A stretch of 64,000 bases of DNA from Bacillota bacterium (GCA_023410675.1 JAEYPM010000022.1:1-64000); one strand, 5' to 3'; shown: positions 8,320-17,324, counted from the first letter of the stretch. Notes: generated by a model from the sequence alone, not told the origin. Program-made: numbers and translations.

Positions 8320-9075
8320 ATGTCTGAATTTAGTAAAAGTAATCGTATTCATATACTCGATGGTTTAAGAGGTCTTGCCATCATCCTTGTTGTTACTTAT
8401 CATTTTTTGTATGATATAGGCTCTATTTTTAATGCCTTTTCTATAGATTTTTTGTATTCTCCAGTAGTAGAAGGTATCCGTTTTACATTTTTAATCATCT
8501 TAATAAGTGTTTCTGGCATTTGTACATCTTTTTCACGAAATGTCTTTAAAAGAGGGGCTACACTGTATCTACTTGGTCAATGCATTACACTTATTACCTC
8601 TGTTGTTCTTCCTAACGAGGTTGTTGTTTTTGGAATCTTATCCTTTTTTGGACTATCCATGCTTATTTATGGTATCTGCAAACCTCTTTTTGATAAAATT
8701 CCTTGGTATATTCATTTCGTTGTATGGACGTTCTTATACATAATCTTTTATGATTTTACAGGGTCAAATACTATTCACCTTATCGCATGGGATGTTGCTA
8801 TTCCATCTATTTTAGCAACCAATAAATATCTCTATCCTATTGGTATTATAACAAGTGACTTCGTATCTTCAGATTATTTTCCTTTAATACCATGGCTCTT
8901 TGTTTTTTTTGCAGGAACAGCTCTTTCAGTTCCTATTACACAAAAAAAATTCCCAAAATGGTTTTACCAAATTAGGATGCCTTTTATAGATTTTTTGGGG
9001 AAAAATAGTTTAGTTATTTATATTCTTCACCAACCTATTATATATGGCTTATTATTACTCATTTTCCAAGCTTAG
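8320..9075 (+). CDS. DUF1624 / heparan-alpha-glucosaminide acetyltransferase-like membrane protein
   Basis: This 251-residue polytopic protein has about seven hydrophobic segments. It opens with RIHILDGLRGLAIILVVTYH, the RxxxLDxxRGxAxxxVxxxH signature of the HGSNAT catalytic (DUF1624) family, whose conserved histidine is the proposed acetyl acceptor. LGKNSLVIYILHQP near the C-terminus is also typical. In animals the family transfers acetyl groups across the lysosomal membrane; the bacterial role is unsettled and may be acetylation of a surface glycan. It is a single gene converging on hxlB, with about 36 bases between the stops. Confidence 0.8.
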   Translation: MSEFSKSNRIHILDGLRGLAIILVVTYHFLYDIGSIFNAFSIDFLYSPVVEGIRFTFLIILISVSGICTSFSRNVFKRGATLYLLGQCITLITSVVLPNEVVVFGILSFFGLSMLIYGICKPLFDKIPWYIHFVVWTFLYIIFYDFTGSNTIHLIAWDVAIPSILATNKYLYPIGIITSDFVSSDYFPLIPWLFVFFAGTALSVPITQKKFPKWFYQIRMPFIDFLGKNSLVIYILHQPIIYGLLLLIFQA

Positions 9076-9111
9076 TACATAGAATAATAGCTCAAATTAT
9101 TACTTCTAAAT

Positions 9112-9651
9112 TCACCAGTGCTGATTTGTTGCCTCTTCATTTGAGGTTTGATCCCGTATGCTTATTAATAGACACAAGATATCTAATACAATATGAAGGC
9201 TTTGGTCAAACAATGAGCTTAATAGCTGAATAGAATTTCTTTTTTCTCCTGACTGTGCTTTAGTTGTTCCTGGGATGATCAATATATGCTCTGAAAGTTT
9301 AGCAATACTTGAGTCTTCTTTACTGGTTACCACTAAAACTTTGCAGTCCTTTTTTTTGGCTTTTTTTGTATCTATAAGTACGCCCTCGGACTCCCCTGAT
9401 CCAGAGATAGCAATAAATAAGTCCCCTTTGTTTAGTGAAGGCGTAATTGTTTCTCCTATTACATAGACTGTATAGCCAAGGTGCATAAGCCGCATTGCAA
9501 ATCCCTTTGCCATAAGCCCTGATCGCCCTTCCCCATCTACAAAAATCCTTTTTTCCCTATTAATCAAAGAAATGAAATGCTCCATGTCTTCTATCTTAAC
9601 CTTCTTGACTACCTCTGTAATCTCATTGAGTACACTACCTATAACATCCAC
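9112..9651 (-). CDS. hxlB: 6-phospho-3-hexuloisomerase (SIS domain)
   Basis: This 179-residue SIS-domain protein has FVDGEGRSGLMAKGFAMRLMHLG, then ITPSLNKGDLFIAISGSGES, and a C-terminal LLSSLFDQSLHIVLD helix. These are the layout and the key Glu/His region of 6-phospho-3-hexuloisomerases. The enzyme converts D-arabino-hex-3-ulose 6-phosphate to fructose 6-phosphate. It is the last gene of the eight-gene operon and begins 3 bases after hxlA stops. Pairing with HxlA supports the assignment, although in this operon the true substrate could be a related phosphosugar. Confidence 0.85.
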   Translation of the reverse strand: MDVIGSVLNEITEVVKKVKIEDMEHFISLINREKRIFVDGEGRSGLMAKGFAMRLMHLGYTVYVIGETITPSLNKGDLFIAISGSGESEGVLIDTKKAKKKDCKVLVVTSKEDSSIAKLSEHILIIPGTTKAQSGEKRNSIQLLSSLFDQSLHIVLDILCLLISIRDQTSNEEATNQHW

Positions 9652-9654
9652 TCT

Positions 9655-10275
9655 TTATGCACGCACCTTTTCATAGAACATTTTTGCTACTTCCTTTATA
9701 TTTTGTGCCTTTGTTATTGCTCCGCCTATAATAGCAACTTCAAAATGATGCTCCATAATAATCGGCAAGGTATCTATTGAGATGCCTCCCGCTGCTGCAA
9801 GACTTCCATAACCACATAGCTCTTTTGAATACTTCTTTATTAAAGTTTCAAGGCCAACACCATTGTTATCTGCTGATAAATGAACACAAAACAAAGCATC
9901 TTTAAAAGGTTTAAGTAGCTTAAGTTTTTCAGCAGAAACCTCTAGCAAGTCAATCATATATTCCTTTTGATATTCTCTTGCAACTTTACTACATATTTCT
10001 ATGGTTGCTATAGCACTCCCCCCCATAACTGTTGCAATGTCTGCTCCAGCTTCATAAACGCCTCTAAATTCATACTCAGCCTCATCTATCGTTTTGATGT
10101 CCGCTAAAATTGTAATATTGGGAAATGTCTTTCTAATTGTTCTTACACTATCTAAACCATAGTCCTTGATTAATGAAGTTCCTATCTCTATGATATCTAC
10201 ATAATCTTTTATCGCTACAATGATTTCTATAGCTCTTTTTATACTTACTCTATCAATTGCAACTTGGATCTTCAT
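9655..10275 (-). CDS. hxlA: 3-hexulose-6-phosphate synthase family (OMP decarboxylase superfamily)
   Basis: This 206-residue TIM barrel has VAIDRV on strand 1, VDIIEIGTSLI, and ILADIKTIDEAEYE, which holds the DxKxxD metal and catalytic motif of the orotidine-decarboxylase suprafamily. The C-terminal phosphate loops are AAGGI and IIGGAIT. 3-hexulose-6-phosphate synthase joins formaldehyde to ribulose 5-phosphate or runs in reverse; close relatives decarboxylate 3-keto-L-gulonate 6-phosphate. The adjoining hxlB favours the hexulose reaction. The TAA of the kinase gene touches its ATG (TAAATG), and AGGTGG within the kinase end is the ribosome-binding site, so translation is probably coupled. Confidence 0.8.
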   Translation of the reverse strand: MKIQVAIDRVSIKRAIEIIVAIKDYVDIIEIGTSLIKDYGLDSVRTIRKTFPNITILADIKTIDEAEYEFRGVYEAGADIATVMGGSAIATIEICSKVAREYQKEYMIDLLEVSAEKLKLLKPFKDALFCVHLSADNNGVGLETLIKKYSKELCGYGSLAAAGGISIDTLPIIMEHHFEVAIIGGAITKAQNIKEVAKMFYEKVRA

Positions 10276-11220
10276 TTATTGACCACCTAATTTCATAAAT
10301 GCTTCTAGTGCTTCTTTTGTAGGAAGTCCTTCGTTGTCACTGATATGTTGAACCTGAATAGCTCCAATTGCATTGCCTCTTTTTACACACTCTTTTAGTG
10401 GTAAACCTTCCAGCCTTCCGCTTATAACCCCCACTGCAAAACCATCACCTGCACCTACTGTATCTACTACTTTTTCCACCTTAAAGCCTTCTACAGTATA
10501 TGTTTCACCTTCTGTTTGAACATAAGCCCCCTTTGCTCCCAGCTTAATAATAACTGTTTTAACTCCTAAATTTTGATAAAATGTAGCAATTCCTTTAGGT
10601 TCTTTACTTCCTGTCAATATAAGCCCTTCTTCTATTCCTGGGAGTATTAGGTCGCACTTAGATGCAAGATGATTTATTGTTGCTATCATTATCTCCTTGC
10701 TTTCCCAAAGTGATGGTCTAAGATTTGGATCAAATGATATAAAAATATTGTTTTCTTTTGCCCTCTCTAGCAATCTATAAGTTGCTTTACGGCAAGAAGT
10801 AGATAATGCTGGGGGGATGCCTGTAATATGCACATGTTTTACACCAGTAAAATCTATCTCATCAATTTCTTTTTCTGATAGCTGTGAAGCTGCTGACCCC
10901 TTTCGATAATAGGCTACCTCTGGATCTCCCTCAAGGACTTTACTTTTTAGCTGAAAGCCTGTTCGATAAACTGAATCAAAAGTAGCAAACTCTGTTCCTA
11001 TTCCTTCCTTCTGCAAAAACTTTTCGATATAATGTCCTAACGGATCATCACCTAGCCGAGTAATATAAGTTGCTTTATGTTTTAGCCGCGTGAGGCCTAT
11101 ACATACATTGACTTCTGCTCCTGCTAAAGATCTTGTAAAGTGCTCCACTTCTTCAAGTCTTCCAACTGTATCTGCAACAAACATACCCATAGGTTCACCA
11201 AATAATATGACCTCGTACAT
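10276..11220 (-). CDS. PfkB-family sugar kinase, probably 2-keto-3-deoxygluconate kinase-like
   Basis: This 314-residue carbohydrate kinase begins with GEPMGMFVAD and has SLAGAEVNVCIGLTRL, typical of KDG kinases. The C-terminal PfkB signature VDTVGAGDGFAVGVISG contains the catalytic aspartate. KDG kinases phosphorylate 2-keto-3-deoxygluconate to KDPG, which the aldolase at the head of this operon would cleave. The fit between kinase and aldolase is the best clue to the pathway. The exact sugar is inferred, since PfkB kinases also act on ribose, fructose and tagatose compounds. Confidence 0.75.
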   Translation of the reverse strand: MYEVILFGEPMGMFVADTVGRLEEVEHFTRSLAGAEVNVCIGLTRLKHKATYITRLGDDPLGHYIEKFLQKEGIGTEFATFDSVYRTGFQLKSKVLEGDPEVAYYRKGSAASQLSEKEIDEIDFTGVKHVHITGIPPALSTSCRKATYRLLERAKENNIFISFDPNLRPSLWESKEIMIATINHLASKCDLILPGIEEGLILTGSKEPKGIATFYQNLGVKTVIIKLGAKGAYVQTEGETYTVEGFKVEKVVDTVGAGDGFAVGVISGRLEGLPLKECVKRGNAIGAIQVQHISDNEGLPTKEALEAFMKLGGQ

Positions 11221-11274
11221 TTTTTATCTCCTCTTTTATCCAATATTTAATCTATCCACAATCACCTACATAAT

Positions 11275-11961
11275 TTACTTAAAATCAAGCATTTTATCCA
11301 CAATTGCCTGTGTTTTATCATAATTATGTGGATAAATCATAACGATATCCAGCAAATAGGGATTGTAAGGGAGCTGCAATAATTCTTTCGCAAATGCCAT
11401 AGCAGCTATTTCACTTAGTGCAATAAGCCTTGATTGATACTCAATAAACCCTAGTTTCCATAGCATAACTTTTTTGGTCTTTGTATAAATAGCTTTATCA
11501 TGTTCCTCTAAGAAATGATACAGTTCGTGAGCTACAAGTATGGACTCTATGTCTATAAACCCTAGTATTTTATTAATCTCCATATCTTCTATAAACTTTT
11601 GTGTTTTCTCTACATTTCCTAAATAAATCGTTACTTGATTAGGATACTGATATTTCGCAAAAACTATATAATTGTCACATCCTTCGCCATGATTATGGGA
11701 TATATTAATATTTAATTTTTTTGCATAGTGGAAAATACCTCTGTCTCCATAAAGGCTTAAAAGCTTTTTGGCTTCTTGTATGCCACATGCATTTGCTTCT
11801 AATATCATCTGCTGTTTTTCTTCTTTAGAGGGCTTGTGTCCTAAGGGATCTTTTGAAAAAGCATAGTTTCCCCACTTTATATCATCTAATTCAATGAGTT
11901 TTAATATATTATCTCTTATATTGTTTTTTATCATATTATCTCTTATATTGTCTTTTGTCAT
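11275..11961 (-). CDS. HExxH-containing protein of unknown function (possible metallopeptidase)
   Basis: I do not recognise this family. HELYHFLEEH (about two-thirds along) is a zinc-binding HExxH motif in a hydrophobic helix, and SEIAAMAFAKELL about 35 residues later could supply a third ligand. There is no signal peptide or membrane segment, so it is cytosolic. I prefer the ATG at 11961, which has AGGAAG before it. The ATG at 11979 overlaps the stop of the upstream gene (ATGA) and adds six residues. The N-terminus contains a short tandem repeat, DNIRDN-M-IKNNIRDN. A protease-like protein inside a sugar-acid operon is odd. Confidence 0.6.
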   Translation of the reverse strand: MTKDNIRDNMIKNNIRDNILKLIELDDIKWGNYAFSKDPLGHKPSKEEKQQMILEANACGIQEAKKLLSLYGDRGIFHYAKKLNINISHNHGEGCDNYIVFAKYQYPNQVTIYLGNVEKTQKFIEDMEINKILGFIDIESILVAHELYHFLEEHDKAIYTKTKKVMLWKLGFIEYQSRLIALSEIAAMAFAKELLQLPYNPYLLDIVMIYPHNYDKTQAIVDKMLDFK

Positions 11962-11975
11962 ATAACTTCCTGTTA

Positions 11976-14108
11976 TCATATGTCATTTCTAGCCCCAACA
12001 ACAATAACTTCTTCATTTTCTTCAAGCAAACTAACCTCCGTATCTACAACCATCTGCAGTTGTTCTAGGTCCATCATTCCTGCATAGTCCAGCACTTTAC
12101 CCCCAATGCATAGATAAATATCTGGCGTAAGCCTGATATCACTTTTAAATACAGAGAGGTTTTCCCATATTTTTTCAATATCAGAAGGGGCTTCTTTGGC
12201 AGTGCTCTTTTTGGCATCACCATCTCCTCTTTGTACTCTAATAAATCCTTTTTTATCAACGATTCGAATTTGCTTGCCTGTGCCCTTTTTGCTGGGGGAT
12301 GCAAAAACATAAAAAACATTGTTCTTGCATAGAAGTTTCGTACTTTCTGCTGATACGCCCATTGATTTCGCTGCTATCTGACTCGCTTCTTCCTCACTGC
12401 ATGCTTTAAGCAAATCAGTTGTTTGAACCTCTGTAGATCCTAATGCAATGGCAGTCACTCTTGACGTTTGGGCATCGATTTCTATCTGAACTTCAATGGA
12501 ATCAGGAACCGCTCCATTGGCAATAGCAAGATCTGCTGCTTCTTTTTTGATCTGAGCAATATCTTGTTTTGAAGGATTTGGAATCGTACGTTCTACAACA
12601 TCCCTAACGAGTGCAAGAGCTACACCTATTGAAGAAATAACTTCTGCGTTTTCAGGAATGCTATATTCGAGCTGCATATGATTTGCTGTATAAGGAAGTA
12701 GTGCTGCAGCTCCTCCCCCAACCCCAACTAATGAAATTTGATCTTTCTCAAGCTTATATTTTTCTGCGAGCATTTCTATAACTGGCTTAATCTTTTCAAA
12801 GGCTTTTGCTAATATCGATTCTGCCACTTGTTCTACTGTCATATTCATAAGTTCTGCAAGTGGCTGCATAGCTTTTCTTGCTGCATTTGGATTACCATAG
12901 GAATAGTGTTCGGGTGTAACAATTCCTAGTACGTTTGCAGCACAACTGTTGGTAATCGTGACCCTTTTTCCATTTTTTAATTTAATAGCTACATAATCGG
13001 CAGGATCTCCCTCTTTTGGCGAAAAGAATTCTACTTCTGGGTCTTCAATTTCAGCTTCATCTGTGTAGACTGAATAAGGCATACCTGCTATATGAGCACT
13101 TCTAGGACCTACATCTTTTATTCCTTCTTTTGAAGCACGTATCATACTTCCTCCGGCAATACCAAGAACACGTACATCTAGAGAGTTAATATAAGTTGGA
13201 TGTCCGCCAACAATGGAATAGTCTACAGCTGGGCGTCCATTTTTGATGACCCCTATATTCGTACTTGTACCACCTACTTCAAAATAAACACCATTGGAAG
13301 CTCTTAGATACATAAGAGCTCCAACTACACTTGCCGCAGGACCTGAAAGCATGGTAAGAACGGGTCTCTTTTTCATTTCTCCTACATCCATAACACCACC
13401 GTCCCCCCTCATAATCATAAGGGGGACTTTGATACCTGCTTGCCTTACACTTTTCTCGGTACTATTGGCTGTATCAAGCATCTTTGGGAGGATACTGGCA
13501 TTTATAGCTGCTGTTCTGGTTCTTCTTGTAAGCCCATAAAGTTTACTAATCTCAGAAGCTACAGATACTAAAATTCCATGAGTATCTGCCACTTTCTGAA
13601 TTTGCTGTTCTTCTGTATGGTCATCCACACCAAAGGCTTTTGATGCCACAATAACACCTGCTCCTTTTTCTTGAAGACCTTTTATCGTTTGATCGACACT
13701 TTGCTCGTTAAAGCTTTTAATGGGTAAATAATCATGATGGATTTTTATGATTCTTCCTGTCCCTAAATCTATATCATCAATCTTACTTTGCCTTTTTGCT
13801 AACCATCCTTCTAGGCCACCTTTACCTGTTGCTAATATCCCTACTTCTGCAACGTCACCTTCCAGAAGTGCATTGGTGGCTTGTGTTGTACTGTGGGCAA
13901 TAAAAATAACTTCTTCAGGAGCAATATTGTTGGCTGTTAAACATAACTTAAATGCCTCAATAACTCCTGCAGCAACCCCCATTGGATGATCATGGGTAGT
14001 CATCACAGAGCCTTTTCCTATTAGCTCATGTGTTTCATTATCTATTGCAACTGCTTTTGTGTGTGTACCACCAACATCAATACCCACACGAATTGCACGT
14101 TTATTCAT
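11976..14108 (-). CDS. Hydantoinase/oxoprolinase family ATPase-fold protein
   Basis: This 710-residue protein has the N-terminal GIDVGGTHTKAVAID phosphate-1 loop of the hydantoinase A/oxoprolinase family (actin-like ATPase fold), then HSTTQATNALLEG, GDGGVM, LSGPAASVVGAL and VYFEVGGTSTNIG. The family includes ATP-dependent lactam hydrolases and dehydratase-reactivating factors. There is no HyuB-type subunit nearby. GGAGG precedes the ATG. Between the permease and the kinase, it may open a lactam or lactone ring or activate the imported acid. The C-terminal ~170 residues (after about 540) have no motif I know. Confidence 0.75.
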   Translation of the reverse strand: MNKRAIRVGIDVGGTHTKAVAIDNETHELIGKGSVMTTHDHPMGVAAGVIEAFKLCLTANNIAPEEVIFIAHSTTQATNALLEGDVAEVGILATGKGGLEGWLAKRQSKIDDIDLGTGRIIKIHHDYLPIKSFNEQSVDQTIKGLQEKGAGVIVASKAFGVDDHTEEQQIQKVADTHGILVSVASEISKLYGLTRRTRTAAINASILPKMLDTANSTEKSVRQAGIKVPLMIMRGDGGVMDVGEMKKRPVLTMLSGPAASVVGALMYLRASNGVYFEVGGTSTNIGVIKNGRPAVDYSIVGGHPTYINSLDVRVLGIAGGSMIRASKEGIKDVGPRSAHIAGMPYSVYTDEAEIEDPEVEFFSPKEGDPADYVAIKLKNGKRVTITNSCAANVLGIVTPEHYSYGNPNAARKAMQPLAELMNMTVEQVAESILAKAFEKIKPVIEMLAEKYKLEKDQISLVGVGGGAAALLPYTANHMQLEYSIPENAEVISSIGVALALVRDVVERTIPNPSKQDIAQIKKEAADLAIANGAVPDSIEVQIEIDAQTSRVTAIALGSTEVQTTDLLKACSEEEASQIAAKSMGVSAESTKLLCKNNVFYVFASPSKKGTGKQIRIVDKKGFIRVQRGDGDAKKSTAKEAPSDIEKIWENLSVFKSDIRLTPDIYLCIGGKVLDYAGMMDLEQLQMVVDTEVSLLEENEEVIVVGARNDI

Positions 14109-14157
14109 TGTTTAGCCTCCTACCTTGCGATTGCTTTGCTATTTTAAATCTTGCTAT

Positions 14158-15456
14158 CTAAGCACCGTAATAGATATAAACTAATGCGATATTAATGGCA
14201 CTAATTAGCCAACCCCATACAACACCTGATGTCAAGAATTCTTTTGTCGTGCTTTTTGAATAGTTAATCGCCCATAGGTTCCAAGACTGTGTCGGACAGC
14301 ATGAAATATTCATGGTGATGGTTGGAATATAAATCAGTGGCATTAAAAAAGATGCTGAAAAAGTGCCTATTCCATTTAATATTCCTAAAGTCGCAGAGCC
14401 TGCACCAAAAACTGTAAGTGGTCCTCTAAAAAGTCCAAGGGGCACGATGATCGCAAATAAAATACAAAGTAGCAAAGTACTCTTTGGCATAATTCCGCCA
14501 AGTATTCTTTGAAAAAATACTGCATCTAGACCAGATACCACATTGAACATGGGCAAAATAAATAAAAATCCAAGTAAGGATGCTACGTCAATAACACCAT
14601 CATAAAATGTTTTGGTTACAATGCGTTCACAGTCTTTATAACTTTTTATTTTACCTGTCACAAACAGAGCATAGAAAGCAGCTACAATGAATGCAGGAAT
14701 AGGTTCCCACTTAAAAAGAATCGCTAAAATAACTGGAATGATTGGCGTAATCAAAGCATACCAAGGAGCTTGCCCTTCAGCCTCAATGGTTCCTGTACTT
14801 CCTACACTTGCTGCCCATGCATGAGAAACCTTCGTTTTCCTAAGTCTAACAGCTATCATGATAAATATAACAACAAGCTGAACAATCATAGCTGAAAAAC
14901 CAAATTTCAAGTAGTTATTATCATAAGGAAATCCTTCAAAGAAGCCTTGCATCTGCTTAAAGAGCACTAAATTGACATACATACCAGAACCAACGGACAT
15001 AAGGTAAGATGAAACAGCTAGGGATTTTGGTACGCCTAATGATAGTAAAATAGGAAGAACGATAACACCTATAGCAACTACTGCCCCTGCCCCAAATGTG
15101 CTTGTAAAAATAAGACCTGTCACAAGGCAAAGTAGTGATGTGGTTACCATTGGCTTATCACCACCTAGTTCTACTGTCTTACGAATTATAGTTGAAGCGA
15201 CACCTGTTTTAATGAGTACTTGTCCAAACCAACTACCAAAGATAACAACTACAGCTGTTTTACCCCAGCTTTCAGGCCCTCCTTGAAATACTTTGGTCTG
15301 TGCGTCTTGCCATGTGATCACCCCGCCTATCATACCTAATGCTACCCATAAAATTGCCATTACTAAGAAGCCGATCATAAGATTTCCGCCTCTTACTGCA
15401 TAAATAGTAAATCCAATAAAGCTAAGTAATAAAATAATACCTATTAAAACTTCCAT
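14158..15456 (-). CDS. Ion-transporter superfamily permease (GntP/CitMHS-like)
   Basis: This 432-residue polytopic protein has about 11-12 hydrophobic segments. It resembles the organic-anion permeases (gluconate, citrate, C4-dicarboxylate): an N-terminal pair of helices, a Gly-rich re-entrant segment (FTSTFGAGAVVAIGVIVLP), a central cytoplasmic loop (about 210-225), and a second re-entrant region near 370-395 with CCPTQSWNLWAINYSKS. AAGGAGG lies seven bases before the ATG. Placed in the operon between the isomerase and hydantoinase-type genes, it probably imports the anionic substrate of the pathway. Confidence 0.75.
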   Translation of the reverse strand: MEVLIGIILLLSFIGFTIYAVRGGNLMIGFLVMAILWVALGMIGGVITWQDAQTKVFQGGPESWGKTAVVVIFGSWFGQVLIKTGVASTIIRKTVELGGDKPMVTTSLLCLVTGLIFTSTFGAGAVVAIGVIVLPILLSLGVPKSLAVSSYLMSVGSGMYVNLVLFKQMQGFFEGFPYDNNYLKFGFSAMIVQLVVIFIMIAVRLRKTKVSHAWAASVGSTGTIEAEGQAPWYALITPIIPVILAILFKWEPIPAFIVAAFYALFVTGKIKSYKDCERIVTKTFYDGVIDVASLLGFLFILPMFNVVSGLDAVFFQRILGGIMPKSTLLLCILFAIIVPLGLFRGPLTVFGAGSATLGILNGIGTFSASFLMPLIYIPTITMNISCCPTQSWNLWAINYSKSTTKEFLTSGVVWGWLISAINIALVYIYYGA

Positions 15457-15526
15457 TATATTTCCTCCTTTGTATATTTATCTCATCTTAAAAATAAATT
15501 ATATCCTTTAAAATGAGTATAGAGAT

Positions 15527-16285
15527 TCACATTTTATAAACTAAATTTAGCTTATCAAGTTCCATCTTTAACTGTGTCACAGCTTCTTGCCCACAAGGAT
15601 ATTCTAGTGCAATAGGAATGTCCTTTCTTAAAATCTTGAGAATACTTTGGTAATCTATATCTCCTTCTCCAAGTAAAACAGCTCTTGGCGGATTGCCTTT
15701 TTCTACATCTTTTAGGTGAATATATGTTACATACTCTTTTAGACTTAAAGCATTGTCCATAGGATCTTCTTCTTGCCACAGCCAGTTGCCTATATCAAAT
15801 GTGACGCCTATTTTGCCTCCAGCATTTTGATAGGAAGTAATAAATTCTTTTATCTTATAGATTGTGCCATTTTCTTTTGTTTGGTCATTTTCTACTCTTA
15901 GATTAATTTTATAGGTGTCACATAGCTTACTCAGCTCTAAAACATCCTTTTTATTAACTGCTCCATAATCACCAATATTCATTTTTATATTATTGCAGCC
16001 CATACGCTCTGCCTCTTTAAAGTATCCTTCTATTTTTTCAAGCTGTATGGTTTGATCCTCATAAAGATTTTCGGGTACAGAGTAGAATAAAGTCATTTGA
16101 TACTTTTTTGATGCTTCTTTAATTGCCTCTAGTTCTTTCTCAAAATCCTTGATAAATTCTCTCCTCACCTCTATATTTCTTATGCCTAGGTCATAAATAT
16201 CTTTGAAAAGGCAAGCTTGCTTTACGCCTTCTTTCATTTGTTCTAAAAACACTAAAGTATTAATGACGAGTAAGTTTTTATTCAT
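15527..16285 (-). CDS. TIM-barrel sugar-phosphate isomerase/epimerase family protein
   Basis: This 252-residue protein belongs to the xylose isomerase-like/AP endonuclease 2 TIM-barrel fold. IGVTFDIGNW is the strand with the metal-binding Asp, YIHLKDVEKG carries the His-x-Lys-Asp motif, and LLGEGDIDYQSILKIL followed by ALEYPCG is the typical C-terminal end. Such enzymes isomerise or epimerise keto sugars and sugar acids with a divalent metal. It starts 13 bases after the aldolase gene, with GGAGGG upstream. In this operon it probably prepares the imported sugar for the kinase. The substrate is unknown. Confidence 0.75.
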   Translation of the reverse strand: MNKNLLVINTLVFLEQMKEGVKQACLFKDIYDLGIRNIEVRREFIKDFEKELEAIKEASKKYQMTLFYSVPENLYEDQTIQLEKIEGYFKEAERMGCNNIKMNIGDYGAVNKKDVLELSKLCDTYKINLRVENDQTKENGTIYKIKEFITSYQNAGGKIGVTFDIGNWLWQEEDPMDNALSLKEYVTYIHLKDVEKGNPPRAVLLGEGDIDYQSILKILRKDIPIALEYPCGQEAVTQLKMELDKLNLVYKM

Positions 16286-16298
16286 ACAAATCCCTCCG

Positions 16299-16919
16299 CT
16301 ATGCTTTTGCCTTAATTAACTTGGTGCATCTATTTTTTAATTCATCTAAATTTGAAGCACTAATTCCTTTAGTCAGATATCCCCCGATACCTACTGCATA
16401 TGCTCCATACGCGAACCAATCTTTTATGTTGGTGTCATCCACACCTCCAGTAGGCATGAGTTCTATAAAAGGCATAGGTGCTTTGATTGCTTTGATCATC
16501 GCTTTCGGAATACAATCTCCAGGGAAAAGCTTTACGATATCTGAACCGAGCTGATATGCTCTGAGTGCTTCTGTAGGCGTTGCTCCTCCCAAAGAGCAAA
16601 ATACATCTTTTTCTTTACAATACTCAGCTACCTCTTTCAACACACAAGGTGCTACAATAAAATCAGCCCCATATTCATAAGCAAGCTGAGCCTGCTCTTT
16701 ATTTAACACCGTACCTGCTCCTATTAGAACCTCTGGAAGTTCCTTTTTTAGCTCCTGAATAAGCGTATGTGCATTATTTACAGAAAAAGTTACCTCAAGT
16801 GCATCTATACCAGCCTCTTTAATCGTATAACAAACACGTTTTGCAAGCTCTTGGTCTTCATTTCTAATAACTGCAATCAGTTTACCTTTTATCTTTTGCT
16901 TTACTTCTTGTTTCGTCAT
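16299..16919 (-). CDS. eda: KDPG/KHG aldolase family protein
   Basis: This 206-residue class I aldolase barrel has LIAVIRN with the substrate-binding Arg, ALEVTF with the catalytic Glu (about 42), IGAGTV, and DIVKLFPG with the Schiff-base Lys (about 130). ELMPTGGV and YAVGIGGYL bind phosphate. The family splits 2-keto-3-deoxy-6-phosphogluconate to pyruvate and glyceraldehyde 3-phosphate, or cleaves 4-hydroxy-2-oxoglutarate. It is the first gene of the operon, so the promoter and any operator must lie between it and 17140. AAGGAG lies about five bases before the ATG. Confidence 0.85.
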   Translation of the reverse strand: MTKQEVKQKIKGKLIAVIRNEDQELAKRVCYTIKEAGIDALEVTFSVNNAHTLIQELKKELPEVLIGAGTVLNKEQAQLAYEYGADFIVAPCVLKEVAEYCKEKDVFCSLGGATPTEALRAYQLGSDIVKLFPGDCIPKAMIKAIKAPMPFIELMPTGGVDDTNIKDWFAYGAYAVGIGGYLTKGISASNLDELKNRCTKLIKAKA

Positions 16920-16928
16920 AATCTCCTT

Positions 16929-16960
16929 GCATGATGTATTGATAACTAATACATCAATGC
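16929..16960 (-). promoter_or_regulatory. Leader hairpin and two-codon upstream frame before the aldolase operon
   Basis: The arms GCATGATGTATT (16929-16940) and AATACATCAATGC (16948-16960) pair with one bulged base, around a loop GATAACT. On the coding strand a strong AAAGGAGG precedes a minimal frame ATG-TAT-TAG that lies inside the upstream arm. The true gene's AAGGAG follows the hairpin. It could be a dyad operator (GntR-like spacing) or a translational control element; the sequence alone does not decide. Confidence 0.4.
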
Positions 16961-17139
16961 TTTCCTCCTTTGTTGATCGCCTACTGTGGCACTAATCATT
17001 TGTGGCTGTTAATCTTCTATATTACTTGTAAGTTTTGCATTTTGTGTATTTTTTATACCAACAAATTCCGTAATTCAATGAATGCACAGAGTTGACTTAA
17101 TGTTCAGAAGGCAAATTCTATATAAAGCAATGTTTAATA

Positions 17140-17182
17140 AAAATAGCACCACTGCTTAATTTATAAGCAGTAGTGCTATTTT
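17140..17182 (-). terminator. Terminator downstream of the alpha/beta hydrolase
   Basis: AAAATAGCACCACTGCTTA pairs with TAAGCAGTAGTGCTATTTT (one G-T/A-C mismatch) around a short loop, with T-runs on both sides, so it can work in either direction. Apart from this hairpin and the aldolase leader, nothing was seen in the 405-base gap 16920-17324. Confidence 0.75.
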
Positions 17183-17324
17183 TTATTATGTATTATAGTA
17201 TTTAATATATTATAGTTATTCATAAACTCACTAGAAATAAGTATCGTAGTCCTTAATAGGCATTATAATTATTTATATGATAGTTATTCATTCATATTGC
17301 AATACTTAATAATCATTGTAATTC

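Noticed and set aside
11294..11335. Inverted pair of exact TTATCCACA sites
   Set aside because: They fall inside the coding end of the HExxH gene and are not placed like a promoter or origin; noted only as background to the 50.4 kb cluster.
12074..12319. 81-residue frame inside the hydantoinase-type gene
   Set aside because: Same-strand shifted frame in a long, well supported gene; no own start signals.
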